Numbered from the stretch's first letter, positions 33,993-44,321 are shown. The stretch is DNA of 64,000 nt from Streptomyces sp. 35G-GA-8 (GCF_023534745.1 NZ_JAMHJQ010000003.1:124001-188000), one strand, 5' to 3'. Numbers and translations: made by a program. The notes: generated by a model from the letters alone, not told the origin.

Positions 33993-34307
33993 ATGGCCTA
34001 CGAGATTCCGGTGACCCAAGCCCGGGCAGAGCTCGCCGATCTGATCAACCGCGTGGTCTACGGCGGTGAGCGCGTGGTGGTGACCCGGCACGGGAAGCCG
34101 CTGGTCGCGCTGGTCTCCGCCGCCGACCTGGAACGGCTCGAAAGCGAGCCGGACGCGGCCGAGGAGCAGGTGATCAGCTCGGTCTCGGCCATCCGGCCCG
34201 TACCGTCCGTTCCCGGTGAGCGGCGGCGGTTCGGGATCGCGGCGGAGCATCGGCCCGAGCACCATGGCCCGGACGGCGGTGACCGGCCTCCGGGCCATGG
34301 CGGGTGA
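33993..34307 (+). CDS. Phd/YefM-type antitoxin-like protein (orphan)
   Basis: A 104-residue protein whose first 55 residues form a Phd/YefM DNA-binding antitoxin domain: YEIPVTQARAELADLINRVV, ERVVVTRHGKPLVALVSAADL. The tail is Pro/His/Gly-rich and not conserved-looking. No Doc, YoeB or PIN toxin gene follows; the next gene runs the other way. It may be a solitary regulator. It diverges from the unusual clpP, so it could regulate that promoter. Confidence 0.85.
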   Translation: MAYEIPVTQARAELADLINRVVYGGERVVVTRHGKPLVALVSAADLERLESEPDAAEEQVISSVSAIRPVPSVPGERRRFGIAAEHRPEHHGPDGGDRPPGHGG

Positions 34308-34324
34308 TGCCACCGCTCCGGGTC

Positions 34325-35329
34325 TCAGCCGGCCGGTGCGGGTTCGGTGTCGGCCCTGTTCGGCGCCGGGGCGGTCACCGGCCGTCGGCTCCGGCCGGTC
34401 ACGAGCAGCGCGGCCACTCCGAGCGCGGCCCAGAGCGTGAGGGTGAGGAGCGGGGTCCCGGCGGCGGCCCCGTCGAAGAAGGCGACCGAGCGGAGCAGTG
34501 AGCCACCGGCGCCCGGCGGCAGCCACTGACCGAGCGGACCGGCGGGTTCCGGCAGCAGCTCGGGCGCGCTCGTCACCCCCGCGAAGGAGTTGCCGAGGAG
34601 CACCATCGTCAGACCCCCGAGGGCCAGGCCGGCCCGGCCGAGGAGCGCCGCGAGCCCGGCGATCCCCGCGCTGATGGCCAGGACGGTCAGCCCGATCGCC
34701 CCGGCCTCCGTCCACCAGTCACCGGTGAGCACCCCCAGCCAGCTGTGCGCCAGCGCGGTGGCGGTGATCCCCACCAGTGCCGAGGCGCCGATCAGGGTGA
34801 TCGCCGCGCGTGTCCCGCGCAGTCCCAGCAGGGTCACGACCGCGCCGCCGCCGACCCCCGCCAGCGCCATCGGCAGGATGCTGGCCCCCAGCGCGCTCCC
34901 GCGCGGATCCGCGGGGGCCGCCGCGACGACATCGGTGACCGGTACCCGGGTGCCCGCCGGTGCCTGGGCCGTCACCGCCTCGGTGAGCAGCTGGGCCACC
35001 ATCGGGCTCGCCGCCGTGGCCGTCAGCAGATGTGGCCCCTGCGGGGTGACGACGACGGCTCCGTATACGACCCGGTCCTCGATCGCCCGGCGGGCGGCGG
35101 CCTCGTCGGGGTAGCGATGCGGCGCGAAGGCCCCCTCGCGCTCCGCGAACCGCTGCGCCACCTGGTCCGCCGCGGCGGCCGGTCCTGCGATCCCCACCGG
35201 CAGGTCGCGTGGCGCGATCCGGGCGGCGGGCCAGGCGAAGGCCCAGAGCGCGACGGCCACCGCGACGGGTATCAGGATGATCACCGCGATCATGCGCCGG
35301 GGCGTCTGATCTCTTGCTGTGCCGGACAT
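34325..35329 (-). CDS. Membrane protein, ABC-2/YhgE-like export permease family
   Basis: About 334 residues. One N-terminal membrane helix (MIAVIILIPVAVAVALWAFA) is followed by an extracytoplasmic region at about 45-160, then five or six helices between 165 and 310 (MALAGVGGGAVVTLLG, AAITLIGASALVGITATALA and others). This one-plus-five layout with a large outer loop resembles DUF3533/YhgE-Pip and ABC-2-type proteins. ATG 35329 follows GAGGAG. It diverges from a TetR regulator with paired operators, which suggests inducible efflux. No ATPase is adjacent, so its energy source is unclear. Confidence 0.75.
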   Translation of the reverse strand: MSGTARDQTPRRMIAVIILIPVAVAVALWAFAWPAARIAPRDLPVGIAGPAAAADQVAQRFAEREGAFAPHRYPDEAAARRAIEDRVVYGAVVVTPQGPHLLTATAASPMVAQLLTEAVTAQAPAGTRVPVTDVVAAAPADPRGSALGASILPMALAGVGGGAVVTLLGLRGTRAAITLIGASALVGITATALAHSWLGVLTGDWWTEAGAIGLTVLAISAGIAGLAALLGRAGLALGGLTMVLLGNSFAGVTSAPELLPEPAGPLGQWLPPGAGGSLLRSVAFFDGAAAGTPLLTLTLWAALGVAALLVTGRSRRPVTAPAPNRADTEPAPAG

Positions 35330-35351
35330 GCGGCTCCTCGGTCTGATCAAA

Positions 35352-35428
35352 AAGAAGGATCGTTCGTTCTGAGTACGGCGCCACTGTGCGGAAGGGGGCG
35401 GCGCTTGTCAAGAAGGAATGTTCGTTTT
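35352..35428. promoter_or_regulatory. Two TetR-type operator copies in a divergent promoter
   Basis: AAGAAGGATCGTTCGTTCT (35352-35370) and AAGAAGGAATGTTCGTTTT (35410-35428) are near-identical, imperfectly palindromic 19-bp sites spaced 58 bp apart. They lie between the membrane-protein gene and the TetR gene, so one probably controls each promoter. Confidence 0.65.
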
Positions 35429-35439
35429 ACCTTGACGGC

Positions 35440-36060
35440 ATGGCTCGTGTATCCCAGGAACATCTCGACGCCCGCCGCCGCCAGATCCTCGACGGCGCGG
35501 CGCGCTGCTTCGCGCGCAATGGCTTCCACGCCACGTCGATGCAGGATGTCCTGCGCGAGGTCGATCTCTCCGCCGGCGCCGTCTACCGGTACTTCGGCGG
35601 CAAGGAGGAGCTGATCGCGGCGATCGTCACCGAAGCGCTCGACGACGTCCAGGGCTCGTTCGAGGAAGCGGCGCTCCAGCGGCCCCCCGAGCCCCCGGAC
35701 GTGCTGATCGCCGGGGTGATGGAGCGGGTGCTCGCGGGGCGCGGCATGTGGCACGGCAAGGACGGCTTTGCCCGGCTCCTCATACAGGTGTGGACCGAGA
35801 CGCTGCGCAACGACAAGCTCGCGGCGCTGATGCGGGAGGGCTACGGCAGGGTGCGCGAGGCGTGGATCAAGGTGGTCGAGGCGTACCAGGAGGCGGGTCT
35901 GATGCGCGCGGACATCCCCGCGTCCGATGTCGCACGGACCATGATCGCGGCGGCCCAGGGGTTCGCCGCGCAGCAGGCGCTCTTCGGTGAAGTGCCCATC
36001 GAGGTGCTGCGGAACGGGTTGCGTGGCCTGATGTCCATGGGTGAGCAAAAGATCAGTTAA
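35440..36060 (+). CDS. TetR/AcrR family transcriptional regulator
   Basis: A 206-residue TetR repressor. The HTH is at about 12-58: ILDGAARCFARNGFHATSMQ followed by AGAVYRYFGGKEELIAAIV. The C-terminal ligand domain runs from about 80 to 200 (RLLIQVWTETLRNDKLAALM). ATG 35440 gives the family's normal length; there is no good Shine-Dalgarno sequence, so the message may be leaderless. It diverges from a membrane export-like protein and is flanked by two matching operator copies. Confidence 0.93.
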   Translation: MARVSQEHLDARRRQILDGAARCFARNGFHATSMQDVLREVDLSAGAVYRYFGGKEELIAAIVTEALDDVQGSFEEAALQRPPEPPDVLIAGVMERVLAGRGMWHGKDGFARLLIQVWTETLRNDKLAALMREGYGRVREAWIKVVEAYQEAGLMRADIPASDVARTMIAAAQGFAAQQALFGEVPIEVLRNGLRGLMSMGEQKIS

Positions 36061-36120
36061 CGCGTTGGAAAAACTTCCGCCCTAACGTGCGATGCCTGGC
36101 CCCGAACACCCCGATGATAG

Positions 36121-36137
36121 TTCAACAGAGTGTTGAA
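36121..36137 (+). promoter_or_regulatory. Palindromic candidate operator upstream of urease operon
   Basis: TTCAACA-GAG-TGTTGAA is a perfect 7-bp inverted repeat 60 bp before ureA, in the only AT-rich part of the gap. It does not look like the GlnR box reported for nitrogen control, so another regulator is likely. Confidence 0.5.
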
Positions 36138-36196
36138 GTTGGCTGAGGTTCCGCTGCGCCCGGCCGTCACCGGGCCGGAGACGATGAGGTGGAAGC

Positions 36197-36499
36197 GTGC
36201 AACTGACCCCGCACGAGCAGGAACGCCTGCTCATCCATGTGGCCGCGGACGTGGCGGCCAGGCGCAGGGAGCGCGGACTGCGGCTCAACCATCCCGAGGC
36301 GGTCGCCCTGATCACCTCGCACATCCTCGAAGGCGCCAGGGACGGCCGTACCGTCGCCGAACTCATGGCCTCGGGACGCGAGGTGCTCGGCCGGGACGAT
36401 GTCATGGAAGGCATCCCCGAGATGATCCACGACGTCCAGGTGGAGGCCACCTTCCCGGACGGTACGAAGCTGGTCACCGTCCATGACCCGATCGTCTGA
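36197..36499 (+). CDS. ureA: Urease subunit gamma
   Basis: A 100-residue small subunit: [20 protein letters not shown] at the start, [20 protein letters not shown] near 30, and a [19 protein letters not shown] ending. It is a structural part of the (UreABC)3 urease, which splits urea to ammonia and carbamate in the cytoplasm. GTGGAAG precedes the start closely. It is the first gene of ureABCFGD. Confidence 0.97.
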   Translation: MQLTPHEQERLLIHVAADVAARRRERGLRLNHPEAVALITSHILEGARDGRTVAELMASGREVLGRDDVMEGIPEMIHDVQVEATFPDGTKLVTVHDPIV

Positions 36500-36515
36500 C
36501 GGGGGAACGCGGCCG

Positions 36516-36827
36516 ATGATTCCCGGAGAGATCCTGTACGCCGACGGTCCGATCGCACTCAACGAGGGCCGCGAGGTCACCGCGCTGACCGTACTCAACA
36601 CCGCCGACCGGCCCGTCCAGGTCGGCTCCCACTATCACTTCGCCGAGGCCAACCCGGGGCTGGAGTTCGACCGGGCCGCCGCGCGCGGCAAGCGGCTGCA
36701 CATCGCCGCCGGCACCGCCGTGCGCTTCGAACCCGGCATCCCCGTCGATGTCGTACTCGTACCCCTCACCGGTCTGCGCGTCGTGCCCGGCCTGCGGGGA
36801 GAGACCGGAGGTCCCCTCGATGACTGA
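36516..36827 (+). CDS. ureB: Urease subunit beta
   Basis: A 103-residue subunit: [20 protein letters not shown], then [20 protein letters not shown] near 45 and the RFEPG and LVPLTG blocks. ATG 36516 gives the canonical N-terminus; an earlier GTG in frame would add 11 residues. It overlaps ureC by 8 bp. Confidence 0.97.
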   Translation: MIPGEILYADGPIALNEGREVTALTVLNTADRPVQVGSHYHFAEANPGLEFDRAAARGKRLHIAAGTAVRFEPGIPVDVVLVPLTGLRVVPGLRGETGGPLDD

Positions 36828-38541
36828 GCTGTCCCGCGCCGGATACGCCGATCTGTTCGGTCCCACCACCGGCGACCGGATCCGGCTCGCCGACACCGAT
36901 CTGCTCGTCGAGATCGAGGAGGACCGCTCCGGCGGGCCGGGACTCGCCGGGGACGAGGCGGTGTTCGGCGGCGGCAAGGTGATCCGCGAGTCGATGGGCC
37001 AGTCCCGTACCACCCGGGCCGAGGGCGCGCCCGACACCGTGATCACCGGCGCTCTGATCATCGACCACTGGGGCGTCGTCAAGGCCGACATCGGCATACG
37101 GGACGGCCGGATCACCGGAATCGGCAAGGCCGGCAACCCCGACACCATGGACGGCGTCCACCCCGAGCTGGTCATCGGGCCCGAGACCGAGGTCATCGCG
37201 GGCAACGGAAAGATCGTCACCGCCGGTGCGATCGACGCGCATGTCCACTTCATCTCGCCGACCGTCGTCGAACAGGCGCTGGTGAGCGGAGTCACCACGC
37301 TTGTGGGAGGCGGCACCGGACCGGCCGAGGGGACGAAGGCCACCACCGTCACCCCCGGAGCCTGGCATCTCGCGCGGATGTTCGAGGCGCTGGAGGCCTT
37401 TCCCGTCAATATCGGGCTGCTCGGCAAGGGCAACACGATGTCCCAGGACTCGATGCGCGCCCAACTGCGCGGCGGAGCACTGGGGTTCAAGATCCACGAG
37501 GACTGGGGCGCCACCCCCGCAGTGATCGACGCGTGTCTTCGGGTGTGCGAGGAGTCCGGGGCCCAACTCGCCATCCACACCGATACGTTGAACGAGGCGG
37601 GCTTCGTCGGCGACACGCTCGCCGCCATCGCGGGCCGCACCATTCACGCGTACCACACCGAGGGCGCGGGCGGCGGGCACGCCCCCGACATCATCACCGT
37701 GGTCGGCGAGCCGTACGTACTGCCCAGCTCCACCAACCCGACCCGGCCGCACACCGTCAACACCATCGAGGAACACCTCGACATGCTGATGGTCTGCCAC
37801 CATCTCAACCCGGCCGTGCCCGAGGATCTCGCCTTCGCGGAGTCCCGGATCCGGCCCTCCACCATCGCGGCCGAGGACATCCTGCACGACCTGGGAGCTA
37901 TCTCGATCATCTCCTCCGACGCCCAGGCCATGGGACGGGTCGGTGAGGTGATCACGCGCACCTGGCAGACCGCGCATGTGATGAAGAAGCGCCGCGGCGC
38001 ACTGCCCGGCGATGGTCGCGCGGACAACCACCGTGTCCGACGCTATGTCGCCAAATACACCATCAACCCGGCGGTCGCGCAGGGACTCGACCGGGAGATC
38101 GGCTCCGTCGAGACCGGCAAACTCGCCGATCTAGTGCTCTGGGACCCGGCCTTCTTCGGTGTCAAGCCGCAGCTCGTCCTCAAGGGCGGACAGATCGCCT
38201 ACGCGCAGATGGGCGACGCCAACGCCTCCATCCCCACCCCGCAACCGGTGCTGCCCCGGCCGATGTTCGGCGCGCTGGGCCGCGCCGCCGCGACGGGCTC
38301 GGTCAACTTCGTCGCGCGGGCGGCGATCGAGGACGGGCTGCCCGGACGTCTCGGCCTGGCGAAGAGGTTCGAGGCGATCGGCAACACCCGGGGGGTCACC
38401 AAGGCGGACATGCGGGAGAACGACGCACTGCCGCGCGTCGAGGTCGATGCCGACACCTTCACGGTCACCATCGACGGCGAGCCGGTGGAACCCGCGCCCG
38501 CCGCCGAACTCCCGCTGGCCCAGCGTTACTTCCTGTTCTGA
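36820..38541 (+). CDS. ureC: Urease subunit alpha (catalytic)
   Basis: About 573 residues, as expected for UreC. Nickel ligands are visible: His pair in [10 protein letters not shown], the carbamylated Lys in [13 protein letters not shown], His in [13 protein letters not shown], His in [16 protein letters not shown], and the late Asp in [10 protein letters not shown]. The flap Cys-His region is [19 protein letters not shown]. All catalytic residues are intact. The stop overlaps the ureF start (TGATG). Confidence 0.98.
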   Translation: MTELSRAGYADLFGPTTGDRIRLADTDLLVEIEEDRSGGPGLAGDEAVFGGGKVIRESMGQSRTTRAEGAPDTVITGALIIDHWGVVKADIGIRDGRITGIGKAGNPDTMDGVHPELVIGPETEVIAGNGKIVTAGAIDAHVHFISPTVVEQALVSGVTTLVGGGTGPAEGTKATTVTPGAWHLARMFEALEAFPVNIGLLGKGNTMSQDSMRAQLRGGALGFKIHEDWGATPAVIDACLRVCEESGAQLAIHTDTLNEAGFVGDTLAAIAGRTIHAYHTEGAGGGHAPDIITVVGEPYVLPSSTNPTRPHTVNTIEEHLDMLMVCHHLNPAVPEDLAFAESRIRPSTIAAEDILHDLGAISIISSDAQAMGRVGEVITRTWQTAHVMKKRRGALPGDGRADNHRVRRYVAKYTINPAVAQGLDREIGSVETGKLADLVLWDPAFFGVKPQLVLKGGQIAYAQMGDANASIPTPQPVLPRPMFGALGRAAATGSVNFVARAAIEDGLPGRLGLAKRFEAIGNTRGVTKADMRENDALPRVEVDADTFTVTIDGEPVEPAPAAELPLAQRYFLF

Positions 38542-39215
38542 TGAACCGCGCCGCACTGCTCGTGCTCGCCGACGGCCGGTTCCCCGCGGGTGGCCACGCC
38601 CACTCCGGCGGGGCCGAACCGGCCGTCAGGGCGGGGCGGATCCATGACGCCCCCAGCCTGGCCGCGTTCTGCCGGGGCCGGCTGAACACCGTCGGACTGA
38701 CCGCGGCGGCCCTCGCCGCCGCGGCGGCCGGGGGCCTCGACCCGCTGGAGCTCGACGAGGCCGCCGACGCCCGTACGCCCTCACCCGCGCTCCGGGCGAC
38801 CGCGCGCAAGCTCGGCAGGCAACTGATGCGGGCCGCCCGCGCCACCTGGCCCAGCGGTGAACTGGACGCGCTCGCCGCCGCCCGGCCGCGCGGCGCGCAC
38901 CAGCCGGTCGTCCTCGGTCTCACCGCCCGGTCCGCCGGGCTCGCCCCCGAGGACGCCGCGTACTGCGCGGGGTACGAAACGGTCAGCGGCCCCGCGACCG
39001 CGGCCGTACGGCTGCTGAGCCTCGACCCCTTCGAGGCCACCGCCGTCCTCGCCCGTCTCGCGCCCGAACTCGACCGGATCGCCGAGCGGGCCGCCGAGCT
39101 GGCGGCGCGGGCCGCGCGGGACGGTCTCGACGCGCTGCCCGCCGCTTCCGCCCCGCTGCTCGACATCACCGCGGAGGCGCATGCGGGGTGGCCGGTGCGG
39201 CTGTTCGCCTCGTGA
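38541..39215 (+). CDS. ureF: Urease accessory protein UreF
   Basis: A 224-residue all-helical accessory protein. The family start is LLVLADGRFPAGGHAHSGGA, and RTPSPALRATARKLGRQLMR lies mid-protein. UreF bridges UreD and UreG and gates GTPase-driven nickel delivery. It begins within the ureC stop codon and ends 54 bp before ureG. Confidence 0.94.
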   Translation: MNRAALLVLADGRFPAGGHAHSGGAEPAVRAGRIHDAPSLAAFCRGRLNTVGLTAAALAAAAAGGLDPLELDEAADARTPSPALRATARKLGRQLMRAARATWPSGELDALAAARPRGAHQPVVLGLTARSAGLAPEDAAYCAGYETVSGPATAAVRLLSLDPFEATAVLARLAPELDRIAERAAELAARAARDGLDALPAASAPLLDITAEAHAGWPVRLFAS

Positions 39216-39269
39216 CGGACCAGACATCTCGCCTCCGCTTCCCGTACCGCCCCGAACAGGAGCCGCACC

Positions 39270-39943
<674 letters not shown>

Positions 39944-39947
<4 letters not shown>

Positions 39948-40705
39948 GCGTCCACGCCACCGCCCGTATCGTCGCCACCCGGGCGGGACTGCCCGTACTG
40001 ACCGGTGAGGGACCGCTGGCCCCGCGCCGCACCCGGGCCACCGGGGCGGGCGCCCGGGTCACCGTCGTCGGCGCCATGAGCGCACCGCTCGGCGGCGACC
40101 GGCTCGCGATCGAGGCCGAGGTACGGGACGGCGCGCGGCTCACCGTGGACGCGGCGGCGGCGACCGTCGCCCTGCCGGGGCGCACGGCCGAACCCGCCCA
40201 CTACGACGTGCGGCTGACCGTGGGGGAGGGCGGTGAGCTGCACTGGCTTCCGGAGCAGCTCATCTCGGCGTACGGCAGCGATCTGCGGATGCGTACCCGC
40301 GTCGAACTCGCCGCCACCGCCCGGCTGGTGCTGCGCGACGAGCAGATCCTCGGCCGGCACGGCGAGGGGCCCGGCACGCTGCTGACCCGGCTCACCGTCC
40401 ACCGCGCCGGACGCCCGCTGCTCGACCAGGAACTCGCCCACGGACCCGGCGCGGCCGGCGGCTGGGACGGCGGAGCGGTCCTCGGCGGCTATCCGGCCGT
40501 CGGTCAACTCCTGCTCGTGGCACCGGAGTTCGAGGAGAAGCCGAGGGCGCCGCGGCTGCTGGGCGACACCGCCGTACTCACCCCGCTCGCCGGACCCGGG
40601 GCGCTCGTCACGGCGGTCGCCCCGGACGCCCTGCGGCTGCGGCGGCTCCTGGACGAGGTGCTGCGCGACCACCTGAACCACGGATCCTTCGCCGCGTACC
40701 GCTGA
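39944..40705 (+). CDS. ureD: Urease accessory protein UreD/UreH
   Basis: A 253-residue scaffold protein for apo-urease activation: [20 protein letters not shown] near 45, [20 protein letters not shown] near 95 and a C-terminal [20 protein letters not shown]. It overlaps ureG by four bases and ends the ureABCFGD operon. Without a ureE gene, nickel supply probably relies on UreG. Confidence 0.95.
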
Positions 40706-40846
40706 GCGGGACAGCGCGTACCGGTTATTGGTTCGGTAAAGAAATGGCCGGGTGGCCTGTTCTCAGCGACCACACAGACGAAAGGATCCCGGGAACGAAT
40801 CGAACGCGTTGCCGCAGGCGGCGCACCACTGAGGGGGAGGTTCCAC

Positions 40847-42424
40847 TTGAGACGCACCGCAGTGCTCGGCTCGGCCGGCACGCTGCTCACGGGAACGCTC
40901 ATAGCGGGCGCGATAGCCGCCCCGGCGGCCACCGCCGACGGCCGCCACCAGGGCGACCCGGCGGCGTACGGCGCCACGGTCGCCGCCGAGCGGGCCGCGA
41001 AGAAGGGCATCGACTGGCAGGACTGCCCGGCTGACTGGGCACTGGAAAAGCCCATCCAGTGCGGCTGGGTGAGCGTCCCGCTCGACTACGCGAAGCCCAA
41101 CGGCCGGCAGATCAAGATCGCCGTCGACCGGATCGGCAACACCGGCACCCAGCAGGAGCGCCAGGGTTCCCTGGTCTACAACCCGGGCGGTCCCGGCGGC
41201 TCCGGCATGGCCTTCCCGCGCCGCGTCGTCACCAAGAACGCCATCTGGGCCGACGCCGCGAAGGCCTACGACTTCGTCGGGTTCGACCCGCGCGGAGTGG
41301 GCCACTCGACGCCCATCTCCTGCGTCGACCCGCAGGAGTTCGTCAAGGCGCCGAAGCTGGACCCCGTCCCCGACAGCGAGGCCGACAAGCGCGCACAGCG
41401 CAAGCTGGCCGCCGAGTACGCGGACGGCTGCCAGGAGCGCAGCGGCTGGATGCTGCCGCACATGACGACGCCCAACACCGCGCGCGACCTGGATGTCATC
41501 CGGGCGGCGCTCGGCGACAAGAAGCTCAACTACGTCGGCGTCTCGTACGGCACCTACCTCGGCGCGGTCTACGGCACGCTCTTCCCGTCGCATGTGCGCC
41601 GCATGGTCGTCGACAGTGTGGTCAACCCGTCGAAGGAGAAGATCTGGTACCAGGCCAACCTGGACCAGGACGTCGCCTTCGAAACCCGCTTCCAGGACTG
41701 GATGGCGTGGGTCGCCAAGAACGACGCGTCCTTCCACATCGGGACCACCGTCGCCCAGGTCGAGAAGCAGTGGGAGACCCTTCGCGCCACCGCGAAGAAG
41801 AACCCCATCGGCGGCGTGGTGGGACCGGCCGAACTGCTCAGCCTGTTCCAGAGCGCTCCGTACTACGACTCCAGCTGGGTCCCCGTCGCCTCGGTCTGGA
41901 GCAAGTACCTCGCCGGTGACACGCAGGCGCTGATCGACGCGGCCGCCCCCGACATGACGGACACGGTGGGCAACGCCAAGTCCGAGAACGGCAACGCGGT
42001 CTACACCGCCGTCGAGTGCGCCGACGCCAAGTGGCCGACGAGCTGGCGGCAGTGGGACCGGGACAACACCCGGCTCCACCGCGACCACCCGTTCCTCACC
42101 TGGTCCAACGCCTGGATGAACCTGCCGTGCGCCACCTGGGGCAGCAAGCAGGGGACCCCGGTGGAGGTCAAGACCGGCAAGGGGCTGCCGCCGGTGCTGA
42201 TCACGCAGTCCACGCGGGACGCCGCCACGCCGTACGCGGGCGCCGTCGAGCTGCACAAGCGCTTCAAGGGATCGCGTCTGATCACCGAGCGCGACGCCGG
42301 TTCGCACGGCATCACCAATGTGCTGAACCCGTGCATCAACGACCGGGTGGAGGCCTATCTGCTGACGGGGGCGCTGGACAGCGCCGATGTGACGTGCGCT
42401 CCGCACGCCACGCCCAAGCCGTAG
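40847..42424 (+). CDS. Secreted S33-family tripeptidyl aminopeptidase-like hydrolase
   Basis: A 525-residue alpha/beta hydrolase of the Streptomyces Tap/SlpD type. The signal peptide (VLGSAGTLLTGTLIAGAIAA) is followed by a PADWALEKPIQCGWVSVPLD start of the mature domain. The oxyanion region is VYNPGGPGGSGM, the nucleophile is Ser233 in GVSYGTYLG, and a C-terminal Tap-like domain carries the Asp (STRDAATPY) and His (DAGSHG). The start is TTG 40847, supported by GGGGGAGG seven bases upstream. It probably trims N-terminal tripeptides from exported proteins or peptides. Confidence 0.92.
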   Translation: MRRTAVLGSAGTLLTGTLIAGAIAAPAATADGRHQGDPAAYGATVAAERAAKKGIDWQDCPADWALEKPIQCGWVSVPLDYAKPNGRQIKIAVDRIGNTGTQQERQGSLVYNPGGPGGSGMAFPRRVVTKNAIWADAAKAYDFVGFDPRGVGHSTPISCVDPQEFVKAPKLDPVPDSEADKRAQRKLAAEYADGCQERSGWMLPHMTTPNTARDLDVIRAALGDKKLNYVGVSYGTYLGAVYGTLFPSHVRRMVVDSVVNPSKEKIWYQANLDQDVAFETRFQDWMAWVAKNDASFHIGTTVAQVEKQWETLRATAKKNPIGGVVGPAELLSLFQSAPYYDSSWVPVASVWSKYLAGDTQALIDAAAPDMTDTVGNAKSENGNAVYTAVECADAKWPTSWRQWDRDNTRLHRDHPFLTWSNAWMNLPCATWGSKQGTPVEVKTGKGLPPVLITQSTRDAATPYAGAVELHKRFKGSRLITERDAGSHGITNVLNPCINDRVEAYLLTGALDSADVTCAPHATPKP

Positions 42425-42439
42425 GACCCGGGGCATGAG

Positions 42440-42473
42440 GACGGGGGTGACCGGTACGCCGGTCGCCCCCGTC
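42440..42473. terminator. Bidirectional hairpin terminator
   Basis: A 15-bp stem, GACGGGGGTGACCGG (42440-42454) with CCGGTCGCCCCCGTC (42459-42473), one wobble pair and a TACG tetraloop. It lies between the converging S33 hydrolase and epimerase genes and is among the strongest hairpins in the window. Confidence 0.85.
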
Positions 42474-42487
42474 CACCGTTTCAGGCC

Positions 42488-43540
42488 CTAGCCGGCCGTC
42501 CGGTCGTACCGCGCCAGCCAGGCGTCCTCCGCCGCGTAGTCGAAGAGCCCGTCCCGGCCATAGTTCTGGACCATCTTGGGGAACGCGTCCGTCCAGTCCC
42601 GGCCGCGCAGACGCTCGGTGAGCCAGTCGACGGTCCCGGGCAGGGACTCGGCGTAGTCCGTGACCGGCCGGTACCCCAACTCCCGCTCCGCGGCGGCCAT
42701 GTCGTAGACCACGGGATGCTCCAGCGTCCAGGGGGTGTCGCCGACACCGTCCACCGGCGCCCCCTCCGCGAGTACCGTCTCGGTCTCGCGGTCCAGCACC
42801 TTGTCGATCGCCGCGCCGATCTCCGCGACGGTCGGGGCCCCGGGGTCGGCGGCGTTGAGCACCCGGGAGCCGGGGCGCGCCGCCGCCAGCCTGATCAGCT
42901 CGGCGAGGTTGCCGACATGGACCGGATGGAAGCGGCTCCGGCCGCCGTACGCCAGTACGCGCCGACGGCGGCCGTCCAGCAGCCGTTTGACGAAGTACAG
43001 CTCACGCGGGGTGCGGCAGTAGGGGCCGTGGATCGCGCCCGCCCGCAGCAGCGTCACCGGCAGGGTGTCGCCCGCCGCCAGCAACTCGCGCTCCAGCAGC
43101 ACCTTTCGCGTACTGTACGTCGCCTCGCCGGGCGCCACGGTCCGCTGAGTCTCCGGTATCGGCACCGGATAGCGCGGGCCGCCGTCGGGCCTGTCCTGGG
43201 TGTCGAAGCCCCGGCCCCGATCGTCCTCGTACACCGAGCCACTGGAGATGACGACCGCCGAGCCGATCCGGCCGGCGAGCCCGGTCAGCTGGCGGGCGTG
43301 GGTCCGCCCGAACGCGACCAGGTCCACGACCACATCGCAGCCGTCGCCGATCACCGCGGCCAGCGCCGCGTCATCCTCACGGTCCAGCCGTACCGCGCGT
43401 ACCTCCCGCGGCCACCGCTCGTCCCGGCCACCGCCGCGCGAGGCCGCCCGCACCTCCCAGCCGTCCTCGGCGAGCGCCCGCACGGCGACCCGCCCTGTCT
43501 GTCCCGTCGCACCGATCACCACTACGTTTCCCCTGGTCAT
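42488..43540 (-). CDS. NAD(P)-dependent epimerase/dehydratase-like reductase
   Basis: A 350-residue extended SDR. The Rossmann motif is VIGATGQTGRVAV at residues 7-19. The catalytic pair Tyr/Lys lies in TYSTRKVLLE, and the Ser equivalent in VISSGSVYED. The C-terminal half has the substrate domain seen in sugar-nucleotide epimerases and isoflavone-reductase-like proteins. Its substrate is not evident. It converges with the S33 peptidase gene. Confidence 0.85.
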   Translation of the reverse strand: MTRGNVVVIGATGQTGRVAVRALAEDGWEVRAASRGGGRDERWPREVRAVRLDREDDAALAAVIGDGCDVVVDLVAFGRTHARQLTGLAGRIGSAVVISSGSVYEDDRGRGFDTQDRPDGGPRYPVPIPETQRTVAPGEATYSTRKVLLERELLAAGDTLPVTLLRAGAIHGPYCRTPRELYFVKRLLDGRRRRVLAYGGRSRFHPVHVGNLAELIRLAAARPGSRVLNAADPGAPTVAEIGAAIDKVLDRETETVLAEGAPVDGVGDTPWTLEHPVVYDMAAAERELGYRPVTDYAESLPGTVDWLTERLRGRDWTDAFPKMVQNYGRDGLFDYAAEDAWLARYDRTAG

Positions 43541-43604
43541 ACGGGGACGTTAGAGGTGCGGGAAGCCGCACGGCCAGGGGCGTTCACCGGTGGCGATTCC
43601 GCTC

Positions 43605-44321
43605 TCAGCGGCGCAGCCTCGGGAATTTCCTGGCCGCCTCCGCGTTCGCCAGCTCCGCCTTCACCTCGGCCGCGTAACGGTCGACGTACTCCTGCCCGGA
43701 GAGCCCGAGGATCGCGTACATGATCTCGTCGGTGACCGCACGGACCGCCGCCTTCTCGTTCTCCAGACCCGCGTAGCGCGCGAACTCCAGCGGTTCACCG
43801 AACCGGATCGTCACCCGCTTGATCCGCGGCACGACCTGGCCGGGCGGCTGGATCTCGAACGTACCGACCATGGCGCACGGCACCACCGGCACGCCCGCCC
43901 TGATCGCCATCACGGCGACTCCGACCTTGCCCTTGTAGAGCCGGCCGTCGTGCGAGCGGGTGCCCTCCGGATAGATCCCCAGCAACTCGTCCTTGGCCAG
44001 CACCCCGAGCCCTTCCCGGATCGCCGCCTGCCCGGCCTCCTTCCCCGACCGGTCCACCGGGATCTGCCCGGCGCCGCGGAAGAAGAAGGCCGTCAGCCGC
44101 CCCTTCAGCCCGGGGCCGGTGAAGTACTCGGCCTTGGCGAGAAAAGTGATGCGCCGCTTGAGAATGGCCGGCATCAGAAAGTGATCGGAGAACGACAGAT
44201 GGTTGCCCGCGATGATCGCGGCACCGTCGGCGGGTATGTGCTCAAGGCCCTCGATACGGGGCCGGAACAGCAGCCGCAACAGGGGCCCCAGCAGCACATA
44301 TTTCAGCACGTAATAGAACAC
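43605..44321 (-). CDS. 1-acyl-sn-glycerol-3-phosphate acyltransferase (PlsC family)
   Basis: A 238-residue acyltransferase. Motif I is GNHLSFSDHFL (HX4D) near residue 40, motif II is GQIPVDRSG, motif III is GIYPEGTRSHDGRLYKGKVG near 115, and motif IV is VPCAMVGT. One hydrophobic N-terminal stretch suggests peripheral membrane attachment. It makes phosphatidic acid or acylates a related lipid. Actinomycetes have several paralogues. Confidence 0.93.
   Translation of the reverse strand: MFYYVLKYVLLGPLLRLLFRPRIEGLEHIPADGAAIIAGNHLSFSDHFLMPAILKRRITFLAKAEYFTGPGLKGRLTAFFFRGAGQIPVDRSGKEAGQAAIREGLGVLAKDELLGIYPEGTRSHDGRLYKGKVGVAVMAIRAGVPVVPCAMVGTFEIQPPGQVVPRIKRVTIRFGEPLEFARYAGLENEKAAVRAVTDEIMYAILGLSGQEYVDRYAAEVKAELANAEAARKFPRLRR

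Noticed and set aside
43572-43604. Operon-specific link between the epimerase and PlsC
   Set aside because: Same strand and close, but no shared pathway can be shown and the pairing is not a known functional one.
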